Counted from the first letter of the stretch, positions 7,846 through 16,744 are shown. The stretch is DNA of 22,033 nucleotides from Cellvibrionales bacterium UBA4495 (GCA_002388905.1 DGNJ01000131.1:43116-65148), one strand, 5' to 3'. Program-made: numbers and translations. Notes: generated from the letters alone by a model not told the origin.

Positions 7846-9059
7846 CCCTCATGACTGACAATCAATCGAGCCAATCAATCAAAGTATCTGTGGTTGTTTC
7901 GACATTCAACCGGGCGGCCCTCCTTTCAGAGGCTGTAGACAGTGTCTTCGCACAAAAGGACGAGATTTACGAACTCGTTATTATCAATGACGGGTCCACT
8001 GATACAACCCGGGAGTATATCGATCGGCTCGGAAACCAACACCCCGAGTTCGTCACCGCCGTCAACCAGGAGAATACCGGCAAGGCAGACGCGCTGAACA
8101 ACGCTTTTTCTTATGTCACCGGAAGCCATGTCATCATCCTGGACGATGATGACTTGTTGATGAGCGGCTGCGTAAGGCAGCACAAGGAAGCTATAGGGGC
8201 CTCCGAAACACCCGACGTCTTCAGCTACGGGCCGTATTTCATGTTTCGCAGCCGCGACGACATTGCCCGCAGAGGTGACTTGACGGCAATAAACTGGGGC
8301 GTAAACGACGACCAGCTTTTCATATGGGCGCTGGAATCCTATCGGCTACAACAGGGAGCGATGCTTGTACCCATTGAGATGTATCGGGCCGTTGGCCCCT
8401 ATGACAAGAGCCTGACTCGCGCCCAGGATTACGATGTGACCCTCCGGCTTTGCCGCGTCTATAGCGGCGTACCTGTCGGTCACTATGTCTTGGCGGTACG
8501 GGAGCATGAGGGGCCGCGTGGCCCGCAGTGGGCTCTGCACAAAGCCCGGGACCGTTTCCTGGTCTGGCGAAAGTTCGACCATATTATTCTGCGGCGATAT
8601 CGGGCCACACTGCCACTGAATGAATTTCTGGGCAAAAACGTCGACTCGAGTGAAAAGCTCACGACACAACAACAACGCTCGGCACTTATTGAACGGGGGA
8701 CCATAATGGCCCGCCGGGGTTTGTTCAGGGAAGCGCTCGACGACTTTTCCCAGGCCGCCGAGGTGAGTCCGGGAGCGATTCCGGAGAGCGACCTGGAAAC
8801 TCTCGGAAGAGCACTGGAACTGGCCCGTTACGACACTCTCCCCCGGGGGTCATCCCGGTTCTTTTTGCAATGCTTTGGCCCTTTCCGGAAGCTGGGTGGT
8901 GATAGAGCGATCAATCTGTTGGTTCGCCGGCTATATTGGAGCCTGAGGGATCGCCTGGAATGCACCAACATCAGGGAATCCTTCCTGTTTGCCGGTGTGT
9001 TTCTGGTTTCAGCAACAAGAGCCATTGTATCCCGCCATATCCTGAGAGCACCCTCCTAA
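7842..9059 (+). CDS. Glycosyltransferase family 2 with C-terminal TPR-like tail
   Basis: A 405-residue protein. Residues 14-240 form a GT2 domain: SVVVSTFNRAALLSEAVDSV (16-35), the NDGSTD donor motif (49-54), GKADALNNAF (80-89), the metal-binding cluster ILDDDDLL (99-106), and RAQDYDVTLR (193-202), which contains the likely catalytic Asp. Residues 278-311 resemble one TPR unit (a short 'A...G.....AL..F..A....P' pattern), and a basic C-terminal region follows. The GTG at 7842 is preferred over ATG 7851 because AAAGGA at 7825-7830 lies 11 bases from the GTG but 20 from the ATG, and the GTG overlaps the preceding stop. It is GC-rich, unlike the other GT2 gene at 4772. Role: addition of one sugar to the lipid-linked unit; donor unknown. 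Confidence 0.9.
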   Translation: MTLMTDNQSSQSIKVSVVVSTFNRAALLSEAVDSVFAQKDEIYELVIINDGSTDTTREYIDRLGNQHPEFVTAVNQENTGKADALNNAFSYVTGSHVIILDDDDLLMSGCVRQHKEAIGASETPDVFSYGPYFMFRSRDDIARRGDLTAINWGVNDDQLFIWALESYRLQQGAMLVPIEMYRAVGPYDKSLTRAQDYDVTLRLCRVYSGVPVGHYVLAVREHEGPRGPQWALHKARDRFLVWRKFDHIILRRYRATLPLNEFLGKNVDSSEKLTTQQQRSALIERGTIMARRGLFREALDDFSQAAEVSPGAIPESDLETLGRALELARYDTLPRGSSRFFLQCFGPFRKLGGDRAINLLVRRLYWSLRDRLECTNIRESFLFAGVFLVSATRAIVSRHILRAPS

Positions 9060-9084
9060 CAGCGTACCCAAACAGTGAGATTTT

Positions 9085-10275
9085 ATGGCTGGCAATACGA
9101 TCAATATTTTTAGTCGCTCCGGGCACCTGGGAGGCATGGAGTTTCGCGTTCTCGACGAGACACAGTGGCTCAACAATCACGGCTGGGACGCGAAAGCCTA
9201 CTTCTCGCCCTTCACGGATTGGCAGCGCCTTATAGGTCTGGGGCAAGATCGGGGGGTGAGCGTCGACAGGCTCCCGCTACCCTTGTTCCTCGAATCCTGG
9301 CGCATGCGTCATTTGCGGGGTTGGCATGCAAAACTGGTGAGCCACTGGTTTCGAAGGCGGCTCGATTCTGAGGCCGTCCATGTTCCTTTCGCGTGGACCG
9401 AGCAGGGTATGAGTCCGCTGTGGTTCGCGGCTCAATTTTCCCGTCGAATTGTTATTAGCGTACACAATGTATTCCCGGTCGAAGAACTCAATTCCTGGCA
9501 GTTCAAATGGATGCAAGAGGCGTTTAACAAAGTGACTGGAATATACGGTGTGTCGCCGGCGGCCACCCGTGCCTTTCAGGAAATCTTTGAAACGGTTATT
9601 CGGCCCGACACTGTCCTGGAGACGATCCCCAACTATGTGGATGTGGACCGATTCCAACCGTCGGAGCAATGTCGAGCGTCCATGAGGTCTCGACTCGGGT
9701 TTAGCGAAAAAACACGCGTCATCGGTTCGCTGGGAAGGATATCCGCTCAAAAGCGTCCGGTAATGCTGGTTGACGTCTTTGCCAGAATGTTGACCCTGGC
9801 TCCGGACACCGACTTGCGTCTGCTTCTTATCGGAGGCGGCGAATTGAAGGAGGAAGTCCTCCTAAGGGCGGCCGATCATGGAATACAGGAACAGATCATC
9901 ATTACAGATTTTGTACCCAACCCCGAAGACTATTTGTCAGCGGTGGACGTCAACGTGTTGGCAAGTACCCGTGAAGGCTGTCCGCTGGCCGCGTTAGAAG
10001 CCATGGCCGCGGGAGTGCCGGTCGTCCTGACGGACGTGCCCGGCAGCAGGAGTGTTCTGGATCAGAAGCGAGGCTGCGTTTTTGTACCCAGAGACGACGT
10101 CGATGCCATCGCCCGCACTCTCAACGAGCTAATCGGGGACAGGCAGCAGCTGCGCGAAAGAGGTGCACAAGCTCGCCGGGAAGCTGTAAGCGAGTTCTCT
10201 CGGCCTGTCTGGGACGAAAGGTTGGACCGGTTCTATTCTCATGCGCTGGGCACAAAAAAGGACGCCATTCTATGA
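9085..10275 (+). CDS. Glycosyltransferase family 4 (GT-B fold), first
   Basis: A 396-residue retaining GT-B glycosyltransferase. The N-terminal acceptor domain starts with INIFSRSGHLGGMEFRVLDE (residues 6-25), including the glycine-rich 'GG.E' loop of GT4 enzymes. The C-terminal donor domain opens at 'VIGSLGRISAQKRPVMLVD' (212-230). It carries STREGCPLAALEAMAAGVPV (294-313), the E-x7-E signature (Glu297 and Glu305) that contacts the donor nucleotide sugar. Length is typical. It starts 25 bases after the preceding GT2 gene, and its stop overlaps the next start (ATGA, 10272-10275), so the two GT4 enzymes are probably made together. It acts at the cytoplasmic membrane; sugar specificity is not deducible. 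Confidence 0.92.
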   Translation: MAGNTINIFSRSGHLGGMEFRVLDETQWLNNHGWDAKAYFSPFTDWQRLIGLGQDRGVSVDRLPLPLFLESWRMRHLRGWHAKLVSHWFRRRLDSEAVHVPFAWTEQGMSPLWFAAQFSRRIVISVHNVFPVEELNSWQFKWMQEAFNKVTGIYGVSPAATRAFQEIFETVIRPDTVLETIPNYVDVDRFQPSEQCRASMRSRLGFSEKTRVIGSLGRISAQKRPVMLVDVFARMLTLAPDTDLRLLLIGGGELKEEVLLRAADHGIQEQIIITDFVPNPEDYLSAVDVNVLASTREGCPLAALEAMAAGVPVVLTDVPGSRSVLDQKRGCVFVPRDDVDAIARTLNELIGDRQQLRERGAQARREAVSEFSRPVWDERLDRFYSHALGTKKDAIL

Positions 10276-11312
10276 AAGTTGGTTTTTGTACCTACCCGAT
10301 GCTTTGGCAGCGAACCGGGGGGCTGCAGGTACAGATGAAAGAGACGATTTCGGCGTTAAGGAGCCTGGGGTGCGACGCCGAACTCTTTGACACCAACCGG
10401 CAGCGGCTGGGTGACTTTCAACTTATCCATATTTTTGGCGCCATCAATGGTAACGAGAAGATTGCCGAAGCGGCGCGAAGCGCCCGAATTCCTCTTGTAA
10501 TAAGTTCCGTTTTACACCCTCCTTTCACCCGCTTCGATGCCCTCCGGGCCCGGCTCGCCACGATGGTGACAAGAAGGCTCACGGGCTGGCAATTCACCAC
10601 GAGCTACGACCTGACCCGCCGCGCCGTCAATGCCGCGGATGCCGTTGTCGCCTTGGGCGAAGAGGAGCAAACGCTATTAAGGACAGGTTACGATGTCAGC
10701 CCCGAACGGATCAGCGTTGTGCCAAATGGTATCTCCAGCCGGTTCCAGGAAGCGGAGGGGGCGCTTTTTCGCGAACATATCGACATCAACGGTCCCTTCC
10801 TGCTGCAGGTATCGTCAATCACGCCCTATAAGAACCCCCTCGCTTCCGCAAGGGCTGCGGCGGCCCTGGATTTGCCGCTTGTACTGATCGGACAGACTCC
10901 CGGCGACGGTGAACCTTACCTGGAACAATGTCGCGACGCAGCCGGTGGGCGCCTGCACTACGTGGGCGCCCTGCCGGCCGACAGCCCGCTACTGCCTTCC
11001 GCCTATGCCGCGGCGCAGGTTTTGTTACTGCCCAGCAAAAGCGAGGTAATGCCCCTGGTGACACTGGAAGCGCTGGCTGCGGGAACCCCGGTGGTGATGA
11101 CAAGTCACAGCAGCCTGGAACTGGATAATGCCGGTAAACGACTGCAAACGTTTGACCCGACCGACCAGGCCGGCTTCGAGAAAACTATCCGCGGAGTGGT
11201 TAATGCGCCCCCATCTACGGAGGAATGCCGGGACCTCGTCAAGCACATGACCTGGAAGGCTGTCGCCGAACAATTGGAACAGATATATCGCCGTATATTG
11301 GCAAGCCGTTGA
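10272..11312 (+). CDS. Glycosyltransferase family 4 (GT-B fold), second
   Basis: A 346-residue GT4 glycosyltransferase, shorter than its neighbour. The N-terminus MKVGFCTYPMLWQRTGGLQV (residues 1-20) has the usual 'GG' loop. 'ISVVPNGISSRF' (147-158) is the interdomain segment seen in most GT4 enzymes. 'SSITPYKNPLAS' (181-192) opens the donor domain, with the conserved Lys187. The E-x7-E motif lies in SEVMPLVTLEALAAGTPVVM (257-276), Glu258 and Glu266. Its ATG overlaps the previous stop by four bases, so translation is coupled. It is the last glycosyltransferase of the assembly arm. Four glycosyltransferases in the window suggest a repeat unit of at least four or five sugars, counting an initiating sugar added elsewhere. 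Confidence 0.92.
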   Translation: MKVGFCTYPMLWQRTGGLQVQMKETISALRSLGCDAELFDTNRQRLGDFQLIHIFGAINGNEKIAEAARSARIPLVISSVLHPPFTRFDALRARLATMVTRRLTGWQFTTSYDLTRRAVNAADAVVALGEEEQTLLRTGYDVSPERISVVPNGISSRFQEAEGALFREHIDINGPFLLQVSSITPYKNPLASARAAAALDLPLVLIGQTPGDGEPYLEQCRDAAGGRLHYVGALPADSPLLPSAYAAAQVLLLPSKSEVMPLVTLEALAAGTPVVMTSHSSLELDNAGKRLQTFDPTDQAGFEKTIRGVVNAPPSTEECRDLVKHMTWKAVAEQLEQIYRRILASR

Positions 11313-11512
11313 CGGCTGCTGGCGCAGCTTTAAGTGCAAATGGAGTGTCGCTGCCCGCTCTTCCGGCCATCGGCTCCCAGGCGCGTTAACCGGGGAACTT
11401 CAGTGTATCCCCAGCGACTAAACCGTATTACCATGGCGGGAAGGCAAGCGATGTGACAGGTTGTGGATCGCCGCCACGGCCTCCAGAGCAATGAACATAA
11501 AGGAGTTTGAGA
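11313..11512 (+). promoter_or_regulatory. Gap before TPR gene, with ribosome site fixing its start
   Basis: About 190 bases after the second GT4 gene hold no supported frame. AGGAG at 11501-11505 is a strong ribosome binding site, seven bases before the ATG at 11513. The in-frame TTG at 11507 would be only one base from it, so ATG 11513 is the better start. Confidence 0.6.
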
Positions 11513-12238
11513 ATGAATGCGCTCATACGGGGAAAGGCCAGTTCTCCGACCCGGTTTTTATTCATGTATCTTCTATTGTTTTCGTTCTTCTATGCTTTTT
11601 CCGGGCTTCCGCAAGCTGCGGGACGCGCCCCCTGGGTGGGAAGCTCTTTCCGTGACGCTCCCTGCCAAGGGGATCCCACCGGGTATGGCCCCTATGATTA
11701 TACCGAGCGGCACAAGCATCGAAGTAATCTGCATACAGTAGAGCGCTACCACTTCAACCAGAACGTCGAGAACCTCAAGGGCGGGGCCCAGACGCCAAGT
11801 GGTCTCGAAGGGGATCTCGATTATACGTTAAGGGCGTTTCCCAACCATCACCGGGCCCTGTACGCTGTCGTGCGGTATCAATTCATCAAAGGGAATAAGA
11901 TCTATCGAAGCGCCAAGCTAAGCCCGGCGGAGTGCTATCTGCAGCGGGCCATCAACTTCAGTCCCGGGGACGGCATGGCCCATATGATATACGGCATCCT
12001 TCTGCACAAATCGGGAAAGCCGGAGAAAGCCCTGGGACAATACGAAAAAGCCGAAAAACTGATTCCGGGTAATGGCCAACTGCTGTACAACAAGGGGCTG
12101 CTGCTGGTTGATATGGGGCGCCATGACCAGGCCAGGGAAATTGCCGATGAACTTTACCGCCAAAGCTTTCCGTTACAGGGTTTGAAAAACAAGCTTGTCG
12201 AAGCCGGTTACTGGCACAATCGGGCCGACGATCAATAA
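11513..12238 (+). CDS. Exported TPR-repeat protein of unknown function
   Basis: A 241-residue protein with a signal peptide: a basic N-terminus, a hydrophobic core around residues 14-30, and a likely cleavage after the 'PQAAG' stretch near 33-37. The first mature part carries CQGDPTGYGPYDYTERHKHR (51-70), then 'VERYHFNQNVENL' and DLDYTLRAFPNHHRALYAVV (101-120). I recall this combination as a conserved family of exported gammaproteobacterial TPR proteins with no known role, but cannot search for it. Residues from about 138 to 223 form two to three TPR units, for example the stretch GKPEKALGQYEKAEKLIPGN (168-187). It probably acts in the periplasm as a scaffold, perhaps around polymer export or modification. 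It ends the + strand arm, nine bases from the convergent deacetylase. Confidence 0.75.
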   Translation: MNALIRGKASSPTRFLFMYLLLFSFFYAFSGLPQAAGRAPWVGSSFRDAPCQGDPTGYGPYDYTERHKHRSNLHTVERYHFNQNVENLKGGAQTPSGLEGDLDYTLRAFPNHHRALYAVVRYQFIKGNKIYRSAKLSPAECYLQRAINFSPGDGMAHMIYGILLHKSGKPEKALGQYEKAEKLIPGNGQLLYNKGLLLVDMGRHDQAREIADELYRQSFPLQGLKNKLVEAGYWHNRADDQ

Positions 12239-12247
12239 ATATCCCTG

Positions 12248-13216
12248 TCAGCGCAAGTTCCTGTAGTTATTGATCAACCTGCCTGTAAAGCGCAGGGGCG
12301 TTTTATCCCAGGGCGTAAAGCGGGGTAACTGAAACCTATCCGTAGCCCTGTTCGATACCCCCCACTCCGTCGACAATGCCGCCCGAAAGCCCATCGACTC
12401 GACGAGATCCCGATGGTCCAGGGAATAGTCCCTGTCGAATTTGCCGTTGGGATACGCAAAGAAATCGATAGCCTCTCCCAGCAGCGCCTCGAGATACCGG
12501 CGGGATTCCCCGATTTCCTTTTCAGCGTCGCTTTTGTCGCCCATCTTCCGAAGAATGAGGTGATTAACGGTGTGAGCACCTATTTCCATGCCGTTTTTTC
12601 TCAGGTTGACAACCTGCGCGTCACTCATCATGAGATCGTCGGGAAGTGGTTCGCCAACGATGGAGGCGATGTCCTCGACCAGTTTTTCCCGGTCAGCGGC
12701 GTCACGGTGCTTGACACTGGCAATAATGTTTTCCGCGCCTTGCCGCCGCTGGTTGATGTTCTCGAGTGTAAAGCGGTCCAGGCCAACCTGCCTTAAATCG
12801 AGTACGGCCCCTCTCGCATTTCTCACCGCCTCGATCACGGAATCGTTCCACATCCGGCCGCCGTTCAGAAAGCCAGTGGCGATGAAAAAAGTAGCCGGCA
12901 CTTGCCACTTCTGAAGCGTCTTTATGGCAAACTGCTCGTTATCCGCATAGCCATCGTCGAAGGTCACGCAGACGGCGCGAGACGGGAGATTATCGCCATC
13001 AAGCGCCGAAACGGCTTCGGTTAGCGAGATCGGCTGAAAAAACCGGGTGAGCACCTTCATCTGCCAATCGAACTCGTCGACAGTGGGTTCGAAAGGCCGC
13101 ATGGGATCCCGCTCGGGAAGAACCCGGTGATAAATCAGAATCGAGAGCTTTTGGCGGCTATCGACGCGCAACAGCGTCTCGACCGTTTTGCTGAACACCC
13201 TGTTTATCAGATTCAT
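12248..13216 (-). CDS. Polysaccharide deacetylase, carbohydrate esterase family 4
   Basis: A 322-residue NodB-homology protein expected to remove N-acetyl (or O-acetyl) groups from a sugar polymer or intermediate. All main motifs are present: VTFDDGYADN (residues 84-93), with catalytic base Asp87 and metal ligand Asp88; the metal His pair in GAHTVNHLIL (213-222), His215 and His219; and FAYPNGKFD (253-261), matching motif 3. 'SILIYHRVLPERD' (25-37) is the usual opening of this subgroup. There is no clear signal peptide, so it may be cytoplasmic or membrane-associated. The start is supported by an AGGGA ribosome site. It lies 107 bases downstream of the lyase-like gene on the same strand and probably shares its transcript. 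Confidence 0.88.
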   Translation of the reverse strand: MNLINRVFSKTVETLLRVDSRQKLSILIYHRVLPERDPMRPFEPTVDEFDWQMKVLTRFFQPISLTEAVSALDGDNLPSRAVCVTFDDGYADNEQFAIKTLQKWQVPATFFIATGFLNGGRMWNDSVIEAVRNARGAVLDLRQVGLDRFTLENINQRRQGAENIIASVKHRDAADREKLVEDIASIVGEPLPDDLMMSDAQVVNLRKNGMEIGAHTVNHLILRKMGDKSDAEKEIGESRRYLEALLGEAIDFFAYPNGKFDRDYSLDHRDLVESMGFRAALSTEWGVSNRATDRFQLPRFTPWDKTPLRFTGRLINNYRNLR

Positions 13217-13323
13217 TCTGTTCCCTTGACACAGTGCCGCGAATTCCGGCTCGATGGGTCCCGGCTCCCGTCATCCATAATAGGGGATCGCTCAGCCAGT
13301 GCCCATTAGAAGGACGGAGCCGC

Positions 13324-14808
13324 TTAGTCCTTCGCCTCCCGTTTCATGGGGCCGATGTATTCCCTGGCTATGATCACATTGTCGATATAAAGATGCTGAT
13401 CTCGTGGCGATTTCGTTGCCCCGCCGTGGTAGACGTTGAACCACACTTCCTCGATTTTCAGGTCCGCGGTGTCACGAAACCGCAGTTTTTCCTTGTTGAA
13501 GACCCGCCTGCCATCGAGCCAGGCTCTCAACACGCCATTGTTTTCACCCGGGTCGTTCAATTTCACATACTGTTCGATACAGTACCAGCGATTGTTCTTG
13601 AGCAGGCCGCCGCCACTTTCATTCCATATCCACACATCACCATAATAGCCGGGCTGTCCGGCGTGGTAGACATAATTGCCGACGGGGGTAACCCGGGTCC
13701 CGTTATAGGTTTCGTAGCTCTTTTCAAACGCGCCCCGGGCGGACCAGCCGTTGGTGCCGTTCGCTTTTCTACCCCCCCAGCCGGCACGGCCATAGGTGCC
13801 GGCGAAACCGGGCAGTTTGCCGCCCGACGCTGTCTGGTTCCAGTCGTCCGCCAATCGCACATAGTAGCGGAAATAGGCTTCGCGAGGCTCTTCGTGGCCC
13901 CGCCCGCGGAATCGGTAATTCTGGTTCAGCGCGGTATTTTGTCCCTTGGGGAGTTTGACGCGCAGCGCTTTACCGGATAGCGGTTTGTACGCGCCTTCCG
14001 GCGCACTGTCCACCACCACCCCGGATCGCCCCTCGCTCAACCATTTCCGGGGTTCGCCCCCCTCCCACGACGAACCATCGAAGCCCTCCGCGTAGTAGAC
14101 CGCTGGACTGTCCGCCACACCCCGGTCCATGGGGTAATCCCGGGCCAGTCCGTATTCCCGGCTCCGCTCATGGGACGACCGGGGCGCGGGGGAGGCCTCG
14201 AAGACCTGGACTAACGCGCCATCGCCGTACACCTTGTCGGTGTGAAGGAGCAATCGCGCGGATTGCAGACGCTTTTTCAATGTCAGGTCGCCAAGATCGA
14301 ACCAGAGCAGCACCCGGCTGTTTCCGGCCACTTTGAGACTACCTGTTTTGCCCAGAGAACTGCTTGTGCTTTTATCCAGCGACGTATCGAAGATGGCATA
14401 TTTTTTTGCAAGGCCATCGGCGAACTGGACGAAGAGAACGGGCTTTTTCTGCTTTCCTTCCCGCGACTGGAGTTTGACGATGCCGTTCTCACTTTTCAGG
14501 TAAAAACCCTGGTTTTCCTCTCCCGTGAGCCATTTGCTGACCAGTGCCGTGACATCGAAACTGACGGTTTCACCTTCGTCGGCGGGCGCGATACGCAAGG
14601 CATCGTAGGGGTTGTCCCCCCAAGGCTTGCCATCGGCGTCGAGCCAATCGCCCAGCTCCCGATCCCACTCGAGGCCCGCGGCTTTATGATAATAATCGCG
14701 GGTTGCCCCGCCTTTATCGTCATTCCAAACCGGTTCCGAAAAGGCACTGCCTGTCATTGAGCAGCCCATCAACAGTGCAGCGACTTGATGGAATATCTTG
14801 CCGGGCAT
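13324..14808 (-). CDS. Exported DNRLRE-like plus PL14-like polysaccharide lyase protein
   Basis: A 494-residue exported protein. The N-terminus is a signal peptide. Cleavage could follow 'GSAFS' (20-24), or a weak lipobox LLMGC (12-16) could make it a lipoprotein. Residues 80-130 carry a DNRLRE/CBM96-like half, TVSFDVTALVSKWLTGEENQ (81-100), and 160-206 look like the other half of such a domain (VLLWFDLGDL, ARLLLHTDK), so the order appears swapped. Residues 300-482 match the polysaccharide lyase 14 type: GGKLPGFAGTYG (329-340), GTNGWSARGAF (351-361), NRWYCIEQYVKLNDPGENNG (406-425), and a final VWFNVYHGG (455-463) before the YIDNVIIA strand. PL14 enzymes cleave uronate polymers such as alginate by beta-elimination, so the target is probably the uronate-containing polymer. 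The start has GGGAG five bases upstream. Confidence 0.7.
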   Translation of the reverse strand: MPGKIFHQVAALLMGCSMTGSAFSEPVWNDDKGGATRDYYHKAAGLEWDRELGDWLDADGKPWGDNPYDALRIAPADEGETVSFDVTALVSKWLTGEENQGFYLKSENGIVKLQSREGKQKKPVLFVQFADGLAKKYAIFDTSLDKSTSSSLGKTGSLKVAGNSRVLLWFDLGDLTLKKRLQSARLLLHTDKVYGDGALVQVFEASPAPRSSHERSREYGLARDYPMDRGVADSPAVYYAEGFDGSSWEGGEPRKWLSEGRSGVVVDSAPEGAYKPLSGKALRVKLPKGQNTALNQNYRFRGRGHEEPREAYFRYYVRLADDWNQTASGGKLPGFAGTYGRAGWGGRKANGTNGWSARGAFEKSYETYNGTRVTPVGNYVYHAGQPGYYGDVWIWNESGGGLLKNNRWYCIEQYVKLNDPGENNGVLRAWLDGRRVFNKEKLRFRDTADLKIEEVWFNVYHGGATKSPRDQHLYIDNVIIAREYIGPMKREAKD

Positions 14809-14853
14809 AACGACTCCCTGAATTGCCTATTCAGCCTTCAAATCCCGTCGGTG

Positions 14854-16734
14854 TCACAGTTGGGTCGTCAACATCAACCTGACCTGACGGCCCGGATTTG
14901 TGAAACCGACGGCCTCCTCAAACCCTTCGTCGAACACATTGTCCACGGCCAACCCGAGTGTGGAGCTTTTCGTCCACTGCCACTCAACGCTCAAATCGGT
15001 GCGTTCGATACCGCCGAGCTCGATCATGCCGGTGGGTATCGAGCTATCGAAAAATGCGCTCTGCCTTTGATGGGACAGTCTCCCCGTCAGCTCCTTCAGG
15101 GGCCGCCAGATCATTGTGGCACCACCCTGCCAATCCGGCCTGCGTCGCAGCTTGACGCCCTCCTCCCCGACCTCGGGGTCCTGGTAGCCCAGGTTCAGCC
15201 TGAGCTCCAGCGTTTCATCAAGCCGCGTGACAAAATGCCCCTGCAGCCCCTCGACCACCACGTTGGAGCGGTTAACATTGGTAAAAAGCTCCGGGTCGAA
15301 ATCCACCAGGTCCTCGTATTCATTGCGATATAGACTGAGGGAGAAACGGGTCTCCCCTTGAGCGATGACCTGATCCCATCGCAACTCCCGGGTCAGGCTT
15401 TTTTCAGGCTGCAATTCGGCGTTCCCCACCAACGGATGCATCAGGGCAAAGATACTGGGTAGCTTGAAACCTTCGGCCTGAGTGTAGGTTAGCCGTGTGC
15501 CATGGGCCAGGGGGTAGCTGATGACCGTGCGAAGACTGCGTTCCGAGATGTCATCGGCATCGTCCCAGCGGTGGCCCGCCAGTATGTCGAGAGAGCCCAC
15601 ACCCGTCTGCACTTCGGCGTAAAGCGAGCGGGTATCCCGCTCCAGATTGAAACCCGCGTCGATAGGGACGCCGAAATCCACCACACTCTCGTTATCGGCG
15701 TCTTCCCGAAAGAGACTGGCGCCGAGCCCCAACACCGTGCTGTCCTCCACGAGCGAAACGGTGTTCGACCATTCCAGTTGCGTGGTTTTGTATTCCGTGT
15801 CGCTTGCCAGTGGCGGGACGCCATCGAGCACACCCGGGGCGATCCCCGGGTTGCGACTGATTTCCTCGTGCACCGTGTTGGCGGCCAACAGGCGGGTCCT
15901 CCAACGTTCGGTGAGATCGATTTCCGCTCTGCCGTAGATATTGCTCTGTGTCAGGTCGCGCTGCTCCGGCTCGCGGATAACCGCCAACCGCTCCCCGCCG
16001 CTGTCTTCGGGAAAGGCGCGAGCGTTGGCGTCGGCGTAGAAACCGCCAATGGCAATATCGGCCCGCTCCAGGCCGTCATAATCCAGCTTGAAATTGAATT
16101 GCTGCCGTTCGAGGCGGCTGGCGGAGCCGTAATCCGGCGCTTTCCGATCGGACAATGAGATCATGGCACCAACCGATCCCACCCTGCCGCTGGCCGAGAC
16201 CATCTCGCTGTGCTGGCCGTCCGTCCCGCGCTCGAGACGCAGAACGGCTCTCGATTTCTCCGGGACGGGTCTGGTTTCGATACTGACAAGCCCCGACAAA
16301 CCGTTGGAGCCGTACAATGACGAATAGGCACCGTAATAGACCTGCACGTCCTCGACCAGCAGCGGGTCCAGGGACGCGAAATCAAAACCGCCGCCACGAC
16401 TGTTCGTGGGGTTGTCGACGACCACGCCGTCCAGCAGGACTTTGCTGAAATTCGGGTCGCCGCCCCGGATGGAGACATAGCTCAAACCGCCCGCACCGCC
16501 CTGCTGAGTGACCACAACGCCCGGGGCCTGACGCAGGATATCGACGACAGTGACCGGATTTTGCAACTGGATTGCTTCCGCGTCCATGCGCCATTTGGCG
16601 ATAGCTTGCTCAGACAGGCTATCACCACGGGCCAGTGTGCCGGTAATGACAAACTCCTCCAGTTCCTGCTTACCCGCATCCGCCCCATACGGGCAAAGTG
16701 ATAGCAGGGCACTGACAATAACGACTTTTTTCAT
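14854..16734 (-). CDS. TonB-dependent outer-membrane receptor, BtuB-like
   Basis: A 626-residue receptor when started at ATG 16734. A signal peptide (MKKVVIVSALLSLCPYGADA) is followed by a TonB-box-like ELEEFVITG (24-32). The plug domain has VTVVDILRQAPGVVVTQQGG (61-80), then 'YVSIRGGDPNFSKVLLDGV' and YGAYSSLYGSNGLSGLVSIE (134-153), the standard plug end. The remaining residues give the beta-barrel strands, and the last strand ends in 'RQVRLMLTTQL'. An upstream ATG at 16869 in the same frame would add 45 residues without signal features, so I reject it. AGGGAG just before 16734 supports the chosen start. Length and plug resemble BtuB-type small-ligand receptors. Position, 45 bases before the lyase-like gene, suggests uptake of oligosaccharide or a cofactor; ligand unknown. 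Confidence 0.85.
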   Translation of the reverse strand: MKKVVIVSALLSLCPYGADAGKQELEEFVITGTLARGDSLSEQAIAKWRMDAEAIQLQNPVTVVDILRQAPGVVVTQQGGAGGLSYVSIRGGDPNFSKVLLDGVVVDNPTNSRGGGFDFASLDPLLVEDVQVYYGAYSSLYGSNGLSGLVSIETRPVPEKSRAVLRLERGTDGQHSEMVSASGRVGSVGAMISLSDRKAPDYGSASRLERQQFNFKLDYDGLERADIAIGGFYADANARAFPEDSGGERLAVIREPEQRDLTQSNIYGRAEIDLTERWRTRLLAANTVHEEISRNPGIAPGVLDGVPPLASDTEYKTTQLEWSNTVSLVEDSTVLGLGASLFREDADNESVVDFGVPIDAGFNLERDTRSLYAEVQTGVGSLDILAGHRWDDADDISERSLRTVISYPLAHGTRLTYTQAEGFKLPSIFALMHPLVGNAELQPEKSLTRELRWDQVIAQGETRFSLSLYRNEYEDLVDFDPELFTNVNRSNVVVEGLQGHFVTRLDETLELRLNLGYQDPEVGEEGVKLRRRPDWQGGATMIWRPLKELTGRLSHQRQSAFFDSSIPTGMIELGGIERTDLSVEWQWTKSSTLGLAVDNVFDEGFEEAVGFTNPGRQVRLMLTTQL

Positions 16735-16738
16735 GTAA

Positions 16739-16744
16739 CTCCCT
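16739..16744 (-). promoter_or_regulatory. Ribosome binding site deciding the receptor start
   Basis: AGGGAG on the - strand lies four bases from ATG 16734. An almost identical site precedes the lyase-like gene. Directly 5' of it on the transcript is the perfect palindrome AAAGATCTTT (16746-16755). Confidence 0.6.

Noticed and set aside
13234..13980. Long + strand frame (248 codons) opposite the lyase-like gene
   Set aside because: It is antisense to a gene with clear domain motifs and shows none itself; a GC-rich shadow frame.
15502..16158. Long + strand frame (218 codons) opposite the receptor
   Set aside because: Shadow of the receptor beta-barrel coding sequence with no domain signal.
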